NCBI GenBank assembly: GCA_035550215.1
Contig: DASZPM010000009.1
Location: 62,001 to 126,000 of the forward strand
Direction: 5' to 3'
From: JABDFW01 sp035550215
GTDB lineage: Bacteria; Bacteroidota; Bacteroidia; Chitinophagales; Chitinophagaceae
Length of the DNA: 64,000 nt
Part shown: positions 26,642-34,768 of the stretch, one piece after another
How positions within the stretch are numbered: the first letter of the stretch is position 1
How the letters are laid out: every line of letters begins with the position of its first letter
Notes under the pieces: model-generated
Told to the model about the DNA's origin: nothing
Databases searched by the model: none
Seen by the model: only the letters and a program-made list of their open reading frames with translations
Program-made: the position numbers and the translations under genes

Positions 26642-27358
26642 TTAAATGGTTTTTATTTTATCGAGAATGTCATCAAGTGGTGAAATGCCCGCAAAAAGCG
26701 GCAGGTCTTCCACCATCATATAATAGTTGCCTGCAATCTGTTCCGGGCTGAACGCTGCTCTGTCAAGTAGCCTGGCGCTATTGGCGGCAACCACGTGTTC
26801 GCCGTTTAGTTCTTTCACATCTATCAATACAAAATCTCCCGGGAAATCGGGTAACGGGTCGTTCTTAAAAAATAGTGTGCCTTTATAAACCCTGTCGCCG
26901 TTGGAAATAGTAGCACGAATGCCTGTGCCCGGTAGTCCCTGTCCCTCTGTAATCAGCTTATACAAGCTTTCTTTAACATAAAAACTCCAGCCATCACAAC
27001 AATCGTTATAACATTCTTTACCCGGTACCAGCCCTATGTGTGTAAAGGTTATTTGCGAAGCTTCGCCTGCTGCAGAAATTTCCCATGTAATGTTTGTACC
27101 GTCCCAATCGCGTACGTTCTTAAATATTGGCAGGTAACAATCAACCACCTGCCAGGTAATTTTCTGGCCGGCAATAGCTTCTGTAATTTTAAATACACCA
27201 AATGTTTCTCCAAAGCGGGTTGTAAAACTGCCTCCTTCACTTTTAGTACTCCCCTCTACATGTTTTGCCCACCATTCAGATACTTTTGTTATAGCGTCAA
27301 AGGCTTCTGCTGCCGTAACATTTACGGTAATGCTGCAGGTAAAATCTTGTACGTTCAT
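26642..27358 (-). CDS. SRPBCC protein with extra C-terminal domain
   Basis: 238 aa. Residues 1-150 are a START-fold domain (WWAKHVEGSTKSEGGSFTTRFGETFGVFKI ... TFTHIGLVPGKECYNDC). Residues 155-238 (VYKGTLFFKND, FVLIDVKELNGEHVVAANSARLLDRAAF, PLFAGISPLDDIL) form a further domain I do not recognise, absent from the paralogue. The extension may bring a second ligand site or partner. Operon context with ArsR suggests small-molecule or stress response. Confidence 0.82.
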   Translation of the reverse strand: MNVQDFTCSITVNVTAAEAFDAITKVSEWWAKHVEGSTKSEGGSFTTRFGETFGVFKITEAIAGQKITWQVVDCYLPIFKNVRDWDGTNITWEISAAGEASQITFTHIGLVPGKECYNDCCDGWSFYVKESLYKLITEGQGLPGTGIRATISNGDRVYKGTLFFKNDPLPDFPGDFVLIDVKELNGEHVVAANSARLLDRAAFSPEQIAGNYYMMVEDLPLFAGISPLDDILDKIKTI

Positions 27359-27390
27359 TTTTGATTGGTTTATATGTTATAGAAACCTTC

Positions 27391-27711
27391 TTAATTCTTC
27401 AACTTATTGTTTAATATACTCTCCAGTTGCTGCAGTTTCGTGAGCCAGAATTTATCAAAATAATCTATCCATTGCTGTAATTGGTCAAAGCCATCTTTTT
27501 TCAGCATGCAATAGCGTTCCCGGCCAATATCCTGTATGGAAATAAACCCCGCTGCATTTAGTATTTTTATATGCTTCGATACCGCAGGCCGGCTCATATC
27601 AAAATTCTCTGCCAGGTTATTTATGGTCAAACTGTTCATTGACAGGAGCTTTAGCATTTCCCTTCTGCTCGGGTCCGCAATTACCTGGAATACATCAAGC
27701 GTTGGGTTCAT
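27391..27711 (-). CDS. ArsR-family transcriptional regulator
   Basis: 106-aa winged helix: FQVIADPSRREMLKLLS, ENFDMSRPAVSKHIKILNAAGFISIQDIGRERYCML, then a C-terminal helix (LQQWIDYFDKFWL). No metal-binding Cys in the usual ArsR/SmtB positions, so it belongs to the metal-independent SdpR/YczG-like branch that is often paired with AHSA1/SRPBCC genes. Start codon overlaps the upstream SRPBCC stop by 4 bp (ATGA), giving translational coupling. Twin palindromes ahead of the operon are its likely operators. Confidence 0.93.
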   Translation of the reverse strand: MNPTLDVFQVIADPSRREMLKLLSMNSLTINNLAENFDMSRPAVSKHIKILNAAGFISIQDIGRERYCMLKKDGFDQLQQWIDYFDKFWLTKLQQLESILNNKLKN

Positions 27712-28145
27712 GATTTTGCTGCATTTATAAGGTCATTAATTTTTTGTACGTTCTTAAGCCAGCCACCTGTCATAGCCGCAAATACAGTAACATGTTCCAA
27801 CTGGCCAAAGCCGCTTTGTTTCAAATCAAGCTGTACCCCGCCATCCTTCTCTTCCAACTTCCATGTAACAATTGTATTAAGCGTTATCTTGCCTTCTCCC
27901 GGCCCGCCTTTCCATGAATAACATAACTTTTTAAATGGTACAATTTCCAGCACCTTGCAATAAAAAATGCCATCTAAATCCATGCTTGGTATTGGCTTTG
28001 CGTTAAACGTAAAATCGTAACCCAGTATAGGCTGGAAATTATTTTTCATTAACCATTGACCGATTAATTCAGCATTGGTTAAATATTCCCATACTACTTC
28101 GGGTGAGTGTGCAAAGAAGAATGTGTGATGGATGCTTTTTGCCAT
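27708..28145 (-). CDS. SRPBCC/AHSA1-domain protein, first gene of the ArsR operon
   Basis: 145 aa. Start-fold protein with VWEYLTNAELIGQWLMKNNFQPILGYDFTF, FCKVLEIVPFKKLCYSWKGG and a terminal helix GGWLKNVQKINDLI. It is the leading gene: 4-bp overlap with ArsR, then two more SRPBCC genes. The class is common in ArsR-SRPBCC pairs; ligand unknown. Confidence 0.88.
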   Translation of the reverse strand: MAKSIHHTFFFAHSPEVVWEYLTNAELIGQWLMKNNFQPILGYDFTFNAKPIPSMDLDGIFYCKVLEIVPFKKLCYSWKGGPGEGKITLNTIVTWKLEEKDGGVQLDLKQSGFGQLEHVTVFAAMTGGWLKNVQKINDLINAAKS

Positions 28146-28150
28146 AATGC

Positions 28151-28166
28151 GTAACTTTTAAGTTAC
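28151..28166. promoter_or_regulatory. ArsR operator candidate 1
   Basis: Perfect inverted repeat GTAACTT-tt-AAGTTAC, 5 bp ahead of the first gene start, overlapping the expected transcription start and ribosome-binding region. 30 bp from its near-identical partner. Confidence 0.7.
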
Positions 28167-28167
28167 A

Positions 28168-28175
28168 CAAATATA
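28168..28175 (-). promoter_or_regulatory. Promoter -7 element of the ArsR/SRPBCC operon
   Basis: Minus-strand TATATTTG matches TAnnTTTG exactly and lies between the two ArsR operator candidates, so repressor binding would cover both sides of the -7 element. Confidence 0.6.
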
Positions 28176-28180
28176 AATAA

Positions 28181-28196
28181 GTAACTTTGAAGTTAC
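28181..28196. promoter_or_regulatory. ArsR operator candidate 2
   Basis: Inverted repeat GTAACTT-tg-AAGTTAC, same arms as candidate 1 and 30 bp from it (about three helical turns). It would cover the -33 region of the promoter. Confidence 0.7.
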
Positions 28197-28460
28197 CTAA
28201 TTTTTGGGCAACTTTTTTTAAAAAAATTTTGACTAATTGTTAGTTTGTTGATAACAAACAATTTGTGATGTTTTTTAACAATGGTAGCTTCAAAATTATG
28301 TAACGGGCAATTAGCCAGGGGAACAACGGCGATATTTACTAAAAACTCATCTGTAAAAGTTGTTTAATATAGGCATGAAGAAGTGGAATTAAGCAATTAG
28401 CAAGCCACACTTTGCCAAACATTTTTATAGTTAAGCTGTTACCTTTAATAAAAAAAGCCG
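28197..28460. other. A/T-rich intergenic region
   Basis: 264 bp ahead of the plus-strand dehydrogenase, A/T-rich. It includes a 7-3-7 hairpin GTTTGTT-gat-AACAAAC (28243-28259). No ORF and no exact TAnnTTTG on the plus strand seen. Confidence 0.5.
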
Positions 28461-29321
28461 ATGAAAGCATTTTTAGGCATGGGCCTGCTGGGCTCAAATT
28501 TTACAAGAGCGTTATTACAAAAGGGAAGTAAAGTACAGGTATGGAACCGTACGGCAGCAAAGGCAAAGGATCTGGAACAATATGGCGCAATAGCATTTGA
28601 AACACCTGCTGAGGCTGTAAAGGATGCTGACATTGTTCATATAACCTTAAAAGACGATGCTGCGGTGGATGAAGTGCTGGCAAAAGCCAAAGGAGGTTTA
28701 ATGCCGGGCGCAATTATTATAGACCATACTACAACATCAGTACAGGGAGCTGTTGACAGAACACGGCGATGGAAGGAAAAAGGGTTTATGTATCAGCATG
28801 CACCTGTTTTTATGGGCCCGCAAAATGCGCTGCAGGCAACAGGCTTCATGCTGGTTTCCGGCGACCAGCAATTAATCAACCGTCTCAAACCGGAACTGAC
28901 TCCCATGACAGGAAAGCTCATTAATTTTGGCGAAGAGGCTGGTAAAGCCGCGGCTATGAAATTGCTCGGCAATTCGTTCCTGGTTGTATTTACAGCAGGT
29001 ATTGCAGATACGCTCACACTTGCCAAAGCGCTGAAAATACCTTCCGGTGATTTGCTTACTTTATTTGGTGAATGGAACCCCGGCAGTTCATTACCGGCGC
29101 GGCTAAAGGGGATGGCGTCAGGTAATTATGATTCCCCCTCATGGGAATTGAATATGGCGAGAAAAGATACCGGCCTTTTTATGGAAGAAGCAAAAAATGG
29201 CGGAACAGCATTAAATGTTATACCCACCATAGCAACAGTAATGGATGCCTGGATAGCAAAAGGATTTGGCAATAAGGACTGGACTGTAATTGGAAAAGAT
29301 GCCGTGCAGGTTACAGGGTAA
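28461..29321 (+). CDS. NAD(P)-dependent oxidoreductase of the 3-hydroxyisobutyrate dehydrogenase family
   Basis: 286 aa. N-terminal Rossmann domain begins almost at once (FLGMGLLGSNF), with WNRT for NADP phosphate contacts and DADIVHITLKDD; the second half holds the helical domain with GKAAAMKLLGNSF (the catalytic Lys) and the terminal helices. Family members oxidise hydroxyacids or reduce succinic semialdehyde/glyoxylate. The conserved substrate motif at TTTSVQGAVD is close but not identical to the canonical DxSTxSP, so the substrate is open. Confidence 0.86.
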   Translation: MKAFLGMGLLGSNFTRALLQKGSKVQVWNRTAAKAKDLEQYGAIAFETPAEAVKDADIVHITLKDDAAVDEVLAKAKGGLMPGAIIIDHTTTSVQGAVDRTRRWKEKGFMYQHAPVFMGPQNALQATGFMLVSGDQQLINRLKPELTPMTGKLINFGEEAGKAAAMKLLGNSFLVVFTAGIADTLTLAKALKIPSGDLLTLFGEWNPGSSLPARLKGMASGNYDSPSWELNMARKDTGLFMEEAKNGGTALNVIPTIATVMDAWIAKGFGNKDWTVIGKDAVQVTG

Positions 29322-29383
29322 TAAGGGGTTAAAAAATATTGTTTGTTAAGTCAATTACGTGCCAACAAATTATATTCACAAAA

Positions 29384-29409
29384 AAGGCCGCTTCGAAAGA
29401 AGCGGCCTT
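29384..29409 (-). terminator. rpoB: Rho-independent terminator of rpoB
   Basis: Perfect 11-bp stem AAGGCCGCTTC/GAAGCGGCCTT with a GAAA-type tetraloop and a U-run on the minus strand, 27 bp past the rpoB stop. It closes the transcript with no downstream gene. Confidence 0.92.
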
Positions 29410-29436
29410 GGTATTAATTATCGTTAATACGACGGC

Positions 29437-32400
29437 TTACTCAAATTTCAAATCCAACCCTAAGCCGCGTAATTCATGTACCAATACATTGAATGATTCA
29501 GGAATACCCGGTTTCGGTATATTATCACCTTTAACAATAGACTCGTAAGTCTTTGCACGGCCTATAATATCGTCAGATTTCAATGTCAGCAATTCCTGCA
29601 AAATGTTAGATGCGCCATAAGCTTCCAGCGCCCATACTTCCATTTCACCAAAACGCTGGCCACCAAACTGTGCTTTACCACCCAGCGGCTGCTGTGTAAT
29701 AAGGCTGTAAGGCCCTATAGAACGTGCGTGCATTTTATCGTCAACCATGTGGTGCAGCTTAATCATATAAATTACGCCAACGGTAGCCTTCTGGTGGAAA
29801 CGTTCGCCGGTTTCACCGTCATAAAGGTAGGTGTGGCCCATGGGCGGTATACCAGCCTCTTTACAGTATTCAGCAATCTCTTCTACTGTAGCCCCGTCAA
29901 AAATTGGCGTTGCAAACTTAACACCCAGTTTTTTGCCTGTCCACCCAAGAATGGTTTCGTATATCTGTCCCAGGTTCATACGGCTTGGTACGCCTAACGG
30001 GTTCAATACTATATCCACCGGTGTGCCGTCTTCCATAAACGGAAGGTCCTCTGCGCGGGTAATACGGGCAACAATACCCTTGTTACCGTGGCGGCCCGCC
30101 ATTTTATCACCCACTTTAAGCTTACGTTTAACGGCTAAGTAAACTTTTGCAAGTTTCAGTACACCTGCAGGTAATTCATCACCTATGGATATATTGAATT
30201 TCTCGCGTTTGTAACGGCCTAATTCCTCGTTGTACTTAATATTAAAGTTATGCAGCAACGTATTTAAAAGGTCGTCTACTTCTGCATCACCAGTCCAGCC
30301 AAGCGGGTTAACGTTCTGGTAGTCAATGGCTGCCAAATTTTTTGCATGAAATTTTGCGCCCTTGCCTATCAGCATTTCGCCAAAGTTGTTGCTTACACCG
30401 GCAGATGTTTTGTCTTTCAGCACAGTCTGCAGCTTGTTAAGCAAAACCTCTTTAAGGTCCTCAACGTTCTTGTCGTGAATTTTCTCTACTTTTTCAAGCT
30501 GAGCTTTTTCACGAACCTTGGCGTTTTTATCCTTTTTAGCGCGCTGGAAAAGCTTTTTATCAATTACCACACCTTCAGTCCCGTTAGGCGCTTTTAAAGA
30601 AGCGTCTTTGGCATCGCCTGCTTTATCGCCAAAGATGGCGCGTAACAGTTTTTCTTCAGGCGTAGGGTCGCTTTCACCTTTAGGAGTGATTTTACCAATC
30701 AAAATATCGCCTTCCCTTACCTGTGCGCCGATACGGATGATACCGTTTTCGTCAAGGTCTTTGGTAGCTTCTTCTGATACGTTGGGGATATCCGGCGTTA
30801 ATTCCTCTTCACCCAGCTTGGTATCACGCACTTCCAGTTCATATTCTTCAATATGGATAGAAGTGAAGAGGTCTTCACGCACCACTCTTTCACTTATTAC
30901 GATGGCATCCTCAAAGTTGTATCCCTTCCACGGCATGAATGCTACCTGCAGGTTGCGGCCAAGGGCAAGTTCGCCACCTTTGGTTGCATACCCTTCAGTT
31001 AAGAAATCGCCTTTTTTTACTACCTGCCCCTTTTTCACAGCGGGACGCAGGTTGATAGATGTAGATTGGTTTGTTTTGATAAACTTGGTAAGGCGGTAAA
31101 TCCTCAGGTCGTCTTCAAAGCTTATCAGCCTGTCAGTATCATTCCTTTTATAGCGGATGTGTATTTCCTTGGCGTCAACAAACTCTACTACACCGTCGCC
31201 TTCTGCATGTATCTGGATGCGGGCATCACGGGCAGCTTTACCTTCAAGACCAGTACCAACTATCGGTGATTCCGGCAAGATTAAAGGTACCGCCTGGCGT
31301 TGCATGTTTGAACCCATCAGCGCACGGTTGGCGTCATCATGTTCAAGGAACGGAATTAATGAGGCGCTCAAACCCACAATCTGGTTAGGCGCAACATCCA
31401 TATATTCCACTTCTTCTCTTGTAAGTATCGGGAAGTCACCGGTTTGACGGCTAACTATCCTGTCTTCCACAAAATTACCCTGGCCATCCAGTTCAGTGTT
31501 GCTTTGGGCAATTTTAGCAGTATCTTCTTCCTCAGCACTCAAAAACTTAAGGTGCTTCAAATCTACCTTACCGTTTTCTACCCTGCGGTAGGGAGTTTCT
31601 ATAAAGCCCATTTCATTAATCTTGGCATGTACGCAAAGCGTAGATATCAAACCAATGTTCGGGCCTTCCGGTGTTTCAATAGTACAAAGACGGCCATAAT
31701 GGCTGTAGTGTACGTCGCGCACCTCGAAGCCTGCACGTTCACGGCTAAGACCGCCGGGCCCGAGGGCCGAGATACGGCGTTTATGGGTTATCTCAGACAG
31801 AGGGTTGGTCTGGTCTAAGAACTGTGATAATTGAGAAGTGCCAAAGAATGAGTTAATAACAGAAGATAATGTACGCGCGTTGATCAAATCAACCGGCGTA
31901 AATACTTCATTATCACGCACATTCATCCTTTCGCGAATGGTGCGCGCCATACGGGCAAGACCTACACCAAACTGTGCATATAACTGCTCACCTACGGTAC
32001 GTACACGGCGGTTACTCAGGTGGTCAATATCATCAATTTCAGCCTTGGCGTTGGTAAGGCGTACCAGGTATTTAATAATTTCAATAATATCTTCCCTTGT
32101 AAGCACCTTGTTTTCAAGGCGTTGTGTAACGCTAAGTTTGCGGTTAATTTTATAACGGCCTACTTCACCCAGGTCATATCGTTTATCGCTGAAGAACAAT
32201 TTGTCAATAATACCACGGGCAGTTTCATTATCAGGGGCATCAGCACCCCGCAACTGGCGGTAAATGTGCTGAACCGCTTCCAACTCACTGTTTGAAGTAT
32301 CTTTATTAAGGGTATTATATATAATGGCATAGTCGCCGCCTACATCCTCACGCTGAACAAATACGCTTTTCAGGTCAAGGTCGCCTATGGTATCGATAGC

Positions 32401-33240
32401 TTCCTCGTCAAGAATGGTATCGCGCTCCATAACAATCTCGTTACGCTCAATGCTCACTACTTCGCCGGTATCCTCATCCACAAAATCTTCCACCCAGGTG
32501 CGCAGTACACGTGCGGCCAATTTTTTACCAAGATGCTCCTGCAGGCTTTTTTTATCGGCAGGTACTTCGGTAGCCATACCAAACAGTTCAAGAATATCTT
32601 TATCTGTTTCGTAGCCTATAGAGCGTAAAAGGGTAGTAACAGGGAACTTTTTCTTACGGTCAATATAAGCGTACATAACATTATTAATGTCAGTAGCAAA
32701 CTCCATCCATGCACCTTTAAACGGAATTACCCTTGCTGAGTAAATTTTTGTGCCGTTAGGGTGAATGGACTGGCCGAAGAATACACCGGGTGAGCGATGC
32801 AACTGCGAAACCACCACACGTTCAGCACCGTTTATAACAAATGTGCCGCGCGGGGTCATATAAGGAATATTGCCCAGGAACACATCCTGTACAATTGTTT
32901 GGAAGTCAACATGTTCCTCGTCATTACAGCTTAAGCGCAGCTTCGCCTTAAGGGGCACAGCGTACGTTAAGCCGCGTTCCATACACTCTTCAATGGTATA
33001 ACGTGGCGGGTCAATGAAATAATCCAGGAATTCCAGTACGAAAATGTTCCTCGTATCGGTGATTGGGAAATTTTCCTTGAACACACGGAACAAACCTTCG
33101 TTATTACGTTTATCCGGTGTTGTTTCAAGCTGGAAGAATTCGCGGAAAGATTCTAACTGAATGTCTAATAGGTCGGGCGTTTCAGCAAGGTGTTTTGTTT
33201 TACCGAAACTAACCCTGTTTTGCACTTTTGTTGATGACAT
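29437..33240 (-). CDS. rpoB: DNA-directed RNA polymerase beta subunit
   Basis: 1267 aa, full length for Bacteroidota. Beta subunit of RNA polymerase. The rifampicin-pocket region reads FFGTSQLSQFLDQTNPLSEITHKRRISALGPGG, with the residues equivalent to E. coli Asp516, His526 and Ser531 unchanged, so no resistance signature. Other hallmarks: RVVVSQLHRSPGVFF, GYNFEDAIVISERVVREDLFTSIHIEEYE, KVGDKMAGRHGNKGI, and a C-terminal GGKAQFGGQRFGEMEVWALEAYGAS. Unlike most bacteria it is followed by a terminator rather than rpoC, and nothing of rplKAJL lies upstream. Confidence 0.99.
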   Translation of the reverse strand: MSSTKVQNRVSFGKTKHLAETPDLLDIQLESFREFFQLETTPDKRNNEGLFRVFKENFPITDTRNIFVLEFLDYFIDPPRYTIEECMERGLTYAVPLKAKLRLSCNDEEHVDFQTIVQDVFLGNIPYMTPRGTFVINGAERVVVSQLHRSPGVFFGQSIHPNGTKIYSARVIPFKGAWMEFATDINNVMYAYIDRKKKFPVTTLLRSIGYETDKDILELFGMATEVPADKKSLQEHLGKKLAARVLRTWVEDFVDEDTGEVVSIERNEIVMERDTILDEEAIDTIGDLDLKSVFVQREDVGGDYAIIYNTLNKDTSNSELEAVQHIYRQLRGADAPDNETARGIIDKLFFSDKRYDLGEVGRYKINRKLSVTQRLENKVLTREDIIEIIKYLVRLTNAKAEIDDIDHLSNRRVRTVGEQLYAQFGVGLARMARTIRERMNVRDNEVFTPVDLINARTLSSVINSFFGTSQLSQFLDQTNPLSEITHKRRISALGPGGLSRERAGFEVRDVHYSHYGRLCTIETPEGPNIGLISTLCVHAKINEMGFIETPYRRVENGKVDLKHLKFLSAEEEDTAKIAQSNTELDGQGNFVEDRIVSRQTGDFPILTREEVEYMDVAPNQIVGLSASLIPFLEHDDANRALMGSNMQRQAVPLILPESPIVGTGLEGKAARDARIQIHAEGDGVVEFVDAKEIHIRYKRNDTDRLISFEDDLRIYRLTKFIKTNQSTSINLRPAVKKGQVVKKGDFLTEGYATKGGELALGRNLQVAFMPWKGYNFEDAIVISERVVREDLFTSIHIEEYELEVRDTKLGEEELTPDIPNVSEEATKDLDENGIIRIGAQVREGDILIGKITPKGESDPTPEEKLLRAIFGDKAGDAKDASLKAPNGTEGVVIDKKLFQRAKKDKNAKVREKAQLEKVEKIHDKNVEDLKEVLLNKLQTVLKDKTSAGVSNNFGEMLIGKGAKFHAKNLAAIDYQNVNPLGWTGDAEVDDLLNTLLHNFNIKYNEELGRYKREKFNISIGDELPAGVLKLAKVYLAVKRKLKVGDKMAGRHGNKGIVARITRAEDLPFMEDGTPVDIVLNPLGVPSRMNLGQIYETILGWTGKKLGVKFATPIFDGATVEEIAEYCKEAGIPPMGHTYLYDGETGERFHQKATVGVIYMIKLHHMVDDKMHARSIGPYSLITQQPLGGKAQFGGQRFGEMEVWALEAYGASNILQELLTLKSDDIIGRAKTYESIVKGDNIPKPGIPESFNVLVHELRGLGLDLKFE

Positions 33241-33625
33241 ATTTATGTTTACCGGTTTTTGCTAAAAAACTTCCTTCAATTTGCGGCGTATTCCCGTGAT
33301 TGGCGGGATGGGCTTAAGTATTGGTAATGAAGAATTTACAGGTAAATATGGCTTACAGTAAATTCAATAGCTAATGCGCCCAAAATAAAAGGATGGCAAA
33401 GTTAAGAAGAAATGGTAATATAATAAAACAAATTTTATGCCGAAAGGCAAAGGGAACGTTATTTTTGATTGCATCAAAGATATGGATTAATACGCTTGTT
33501 TCAGAAGGGGTATTCAATCTATATTATTATGCCGCGTTTTTGTACCCGTTATTTTAAAGGCTATTATTTTATGCCTTACTTTAGCAACAGCAAATTATCT
33601 AAAGCAACTCAATAAAAACTTCCAC
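33241..33625. promoter_or_regulatory. rpoB upstream region with a minus-strand -7 element
   Basis: 385 bp between divergent rpoB and the DUF1080 gene. Minus-strand TAACTTTG (plus 33397-33404) is an exact TAnnTTTG; a TTTG (33429-33432) sits 24 bp upstream, slightly long. The resulting 5' UTR of rpoB would be about 150 nt. No leader peptide or ribosomal-protein gene is visible. On the plus strand, TACTTTAG-like sequence near 33580 is a weak candidate for the other gene. Confidence 0.4.
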
Positions 33626-34393
33626 ATGAAAAAAATCATGCTTACTGCTTTTTCAGCAGTTTTCAGTATTGCAGTTTTTGCCCAGCAGCCTCAAATGAAG
33701 CCAGAACAAACCGAATTTTATAGCCCGGTTCCACCTGTGGTAACCCCTGGAGCGACACCAGGTGCACCGCCTAGCGACGCGATTGTATTATTTGACGGTA
33801 AAAACATGGATGAGTGGGTAAATGTAAAAGACACTACTGCCTGTAGCTGGGTATTGCATGATGGTGTGATGACGGTAAACAAGGCTACGGGCGACATTAT
33901 GACCAAAAAGAGTTTCAGCAGCTACCAGATGCATATTGAGTACCAGATACCGGCAGATATTACAGGTTCCGGGCAGGCGCGTGGTAACAGCGGTATATTC
34001 CTCGCAGCATTGCCATGGGGCGCCGGCGGTTACGAATTGCAGGTGCTGGACAACTATAACAATAAAACATACACCAACGGGCAGGTGGGCAGCATGTATA
34101 AGCAGGCGGCGCCTTTAGCAAACGCCTGCAGACCGCCTGGAGAATGGCAGACTTACGATATTATATGGAATGCACCGCAGTTTGCTGCTACCGGCCAATT
34201 AATGGCGCCGGCACATGTTACGGTGCTGCACAATGGCGTACTGGTGGAAAATAATTTTACACTGCTCGGCGATACACCGTATATCGGCTATCCTTCCTAT
34301 CACCCGCATGGCCCTGCGCCTATTAAGCTGCAGGCGCATGGTGACCCGAGTAAACCCATCAGCTACCGGAATATTTGGGTAAGGCCGCTGTAA
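33626..34393 (+). CDS. DUF1080 (3-keto-disaccharide hydrolase / LamG-like) secreted protein
   Basis: 255 aa. Signal peptide (cleavage after about residue 20, VFAQQ), Pro-rich linker (PVPPVVTPGATPGAPP), then the concanavalin-like domain: AIVLFDGKNMDEWVN, GVMTVNKATGDIMTKKSFSSYQMHIEYQIP, GNSGIFL, GYELQVLDNYNNKTY and a final ISYRNIWVRPL. The domain occurs in 3-keto-glycoside hydrolases and many secreted Bacteroidota proteins. Confidence 0.9.
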   Translation: MKKIMLTAFSAVFSIAVFAQQPQMKPEQTEFYSPVPPVVTPGATPGAPPSDAIVLFDGKNMDEWVNVKDTTACSWVLHDGVMTVNKATGDIMTKKSFSSYQMHIEYQIPADITGSGQARGNSGIFLAALPWGAGGYELQVLDNYNNKTYTNGQVGSMYKQAAPLANACRPPGEWQTYDIIWNAPQFAATGQLMAPAHVTVLHNGVLVENNFTLLGDTPYIGYPSYHPHGPAPIKLQAHGDPSKPISYRNIWVRPL

Positions 34394-34415
34394 TACCACA
34401 ATCTTTATTAGTTTG

Positions 34416-34455
34416 ACAGAGCCCTTGTGATTATCAATAATTACCAGGGCTCTGT
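34416..34455 (+). terminator. Inverted repeat after the DUF1080 gene
   Basis: 10-bp stem ACAGAGCCCT / AGGGCTCTGT, with a 20-nt loop that can pair further. 22 bp after the stop. The T-run on the right is weak, so termination efficiency is uncertain. Confidence 0.55.
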
Positions 34456-34635
34456 TATGTAAATAATAATTCTGGTTATGAACCGGCAGACATTGGTGGC
34501 AGCGCAAACTCAATCACCGTAATAATAACCTCCATAACCGATACCAATATCCTGGGTACTTTTTCCGGTATGCTGGCGCTTAACGACAGCGACAGCCATG
34601 TACATAAAACAGTAACTAATGGCAGGTTAATGTAA
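34441..34635 (+). pseudogene. C-terminal remnant of a secreted Bacteroidota protein
   Basis: A stop-free frame of 64 codons ends at TAA 34633-34635 and has no ATG at its left end. Its coding text looks real: NSGYEPADIGGSANSITVI then ITSITDTNILGTFSGMLAL, a pattern typical of the C-terminus of DUF6252-like lipoproteins (T-D-T-I-GTFSG ... KTVTNGRL). The upstream part is missing, so this is likely a deleted gene that shares its left edge with the terminator stem. Found between DUF1080 and the type IX-sorted protein. The remaining gap to 34768 shows nothing. Confidence 0.5.
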
Positions 34636-34768
34636 CCTATCATCAGGACATTTTAGCGGCCTCAGCCGGCCATGTTTAATTGAAAGGCTGGTACAATTGC
34701 TATAGTGCAATGCAGAAAAGGATTTGAGCGCGTATTGCCTGCATAATCCAGCCTTTTGCGTTGTTGAA

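Noticed and set aside
31700..31880. Rifampicin-resistant RpoB
   Set aside because: The residues matching Asp516, His526 and Ser531 of E. coli are unchanged.
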